Part shown: piece after piece, positions 63,127 through 64,000 of the stretch | Position numbering within the stretch: the first letter of the stretch is position 1 | Layout: each line of letters opens with the position of its first letter | NCBI GenBank assembly: GCA_036186865.1 | Contig: AP025066.1 | Location: 19,925,102-19,989,101, forward strand | Reading direction: 5' to 3' | DNA from: Eustoma russellianum | Lineage: Eukaryota > Streptophyta > Magnoliopsida > Gentianales > Gentianaceae | Length of the DNA stretch: 64,000 nt | The notes under the pieces: generated by a model | Told to the model about the DNA's origin: nothing | What the model saw: only the letters and a program-made list of their open reading frames with translations | The model's database searches: none | Translations under genes and position numbers: made by a program

Positions 63127-64000
63127 CCTATAACTCAGGGGGGGAAACAGAGGCTTTCCAGATCATATGAAATAGGTAAATTATCATTATGTACCTCGCT
63201 TACCTCAGTAGAAATACCCATTGTAGGAGGTTCGTGAGTTGACCCTGGCATTTTTGGTCGCTCTACTTGGTCCAAGTTCTAATTGGTGGAGCCACCTGCT
63301 TGTCCTTGCTCGGCAGCCTCTAGCACACTAAAGTTATACAACCAGTCGAGTGGCACACCTGATATTGTCTGCCCCTGGGCCAAAGACTGGGAAGAGTAGA
63401 AGTATTCGGACTCAAGAAAGACACAATCCATTGTGATATAGATGTGACGGGTGGAGGGATTATAGTAATGCTATCGTTTTTGATTGGTAGCGTACACGAC
63501 AAGGATACATTTTCAGCACACGGCTCGAATTTAGTGCATACACCCTTAGGAGTATGAACAAAGATTGAACACCTGAACACCCGATTATGAGAGTAAGAAC
63601 AGAGGGAATGCTAACCTGAGTAGAGAGCATGTGTAGAGGCGTGTTTAGGTGAAGTATTTTAGCAGGCAGACGATTCAAGAGATATACAGAGATGGCTACT
63701 ACTTCAGGCCAGAAATAATTAAGGGCACTGGATTCAATCATCATATCATGGGTCATTTCAAGGAGTATCTAATTTTTCTGCTCAACAACGCCATTTTACT
63801 GAGGAGTATATGGGCAAGACGTTTAATGGACTACACATTTTTCACAAAGGAACTGTTGAATATTATTAGACATGTATTCGCTATCATTATCAGAGCGAAG
63901 TACACGAATATTAGTATAAACTGAGCATTAATCATTTTGAAAAACTCATGAAAGCCGGCATTAACTTTTGACTTATGTTTGAGAAAATAGATCTAAGTCA
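63127..64000 (-). pseudogene. RLC-4 integrase and linker remnant
   Basis: In element sense: VLRSDNDSEYMSNNIQQFLC (second catalytic Asp), TSCPYTPQ, a stop, NGVVEQKN (Glu), then MTHDMMIESSALNYFWPEVV and AISVYLLNRLPAKILHLNTP, the standard copia integrase C-terminal part. From about 63400 down it becomes a degenerate linker. It is interrupted at 63127 by RLC-1 and resumes at 52184 with the RT lead-in. The 5' part of RLC-4 lies beyond the window. Several stops. Confidence 0.85.

Noticed and set aside
1..64000. tRNA, rRNA or organellar insertion
   Set aside because: No cloverleaf, rRNA core or plastid/mitochondrial gene sequence was recognised; the tRNA-like matches are only primer binding sites.

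Overview
This window is nuclear DNA of a flowering plant. The evidence is Ty1/copia retrotransposons primed by initiator tRNA-Met, plant-type L1 LINEs with a DUF4283-type ORF1 and a C-terminal RNase H, a hAT-type MITE, high A+T content and TA/TATG microsatellites. The species cannot be named. I found no intact host gene, rRNA, tRNA, CRISPR array or bacterial-style operon. Almost everything assignable is a retrotransposon, and every coding region carries stops, frameshifts or deletions.

Layout, with names used only here. 1-2900: LINE-0, split by a solo LTR of the RLC-1 family (1174-2294, 5-bp duplication GTTCC) that holds a 10-N gap. 2901-6700: non-coding, with a 543-bp hAT MITE (3653-4195, 8-bp duplication) and an old LTR-like region rich in ATCGATCGATGT motifs. 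6705-9806: LINE-A (minus strand) between microsatellites. 10330-23464: RLC-2, a long copia element with a third, envelope-like-position ORF after pol; duplication AAAAG. A 2635-bp solo RLC-1 LTR (20505-23139, duplication GGGTT) sits inside its 3' LTR. 24008-29651: RLC-3, a compact copia element with two 520-bp LTRs. 30301-47710: LINE-B, LINE-C and LINE-D head to tail on the minus strand, then LINE-E on the plus strand, with TA-rich microsatellites at most junctions. 47923-64000: RLC-4, a broken minus-strand copia element. It is interrupted by a 3.1-kb unassigned block (about 48263-51415) and by RLC-1 (52185-63126), a copia element with 2.7-kb LTRs and a perfect CCTAT duplication.

Relative ages follow from nesting. 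RLC-4 is older than RLC-1, RLC-2 is older than the solo LTR inside it, and LINE-0 is older than the solo LTR that splits it. Each LTR element shows the usual order LTR, PBS, gag, protease, integrase, reverse transcriptase, RNase H, polypurine tract, LTR.

The most interesting signal is in the LINE 3' untranslated regions. All five LINEs that retain this region carry one or two hairpins whose stem sequences change while pairing is kept, usually followed by a GGGTAYGC-like tag. LINE-B, D and E also share a terminal CCTC/GAGG hairpin with a 10-nt loop. Three of the LINEs (A, B, D) end in (AT)n rather than poly(A).
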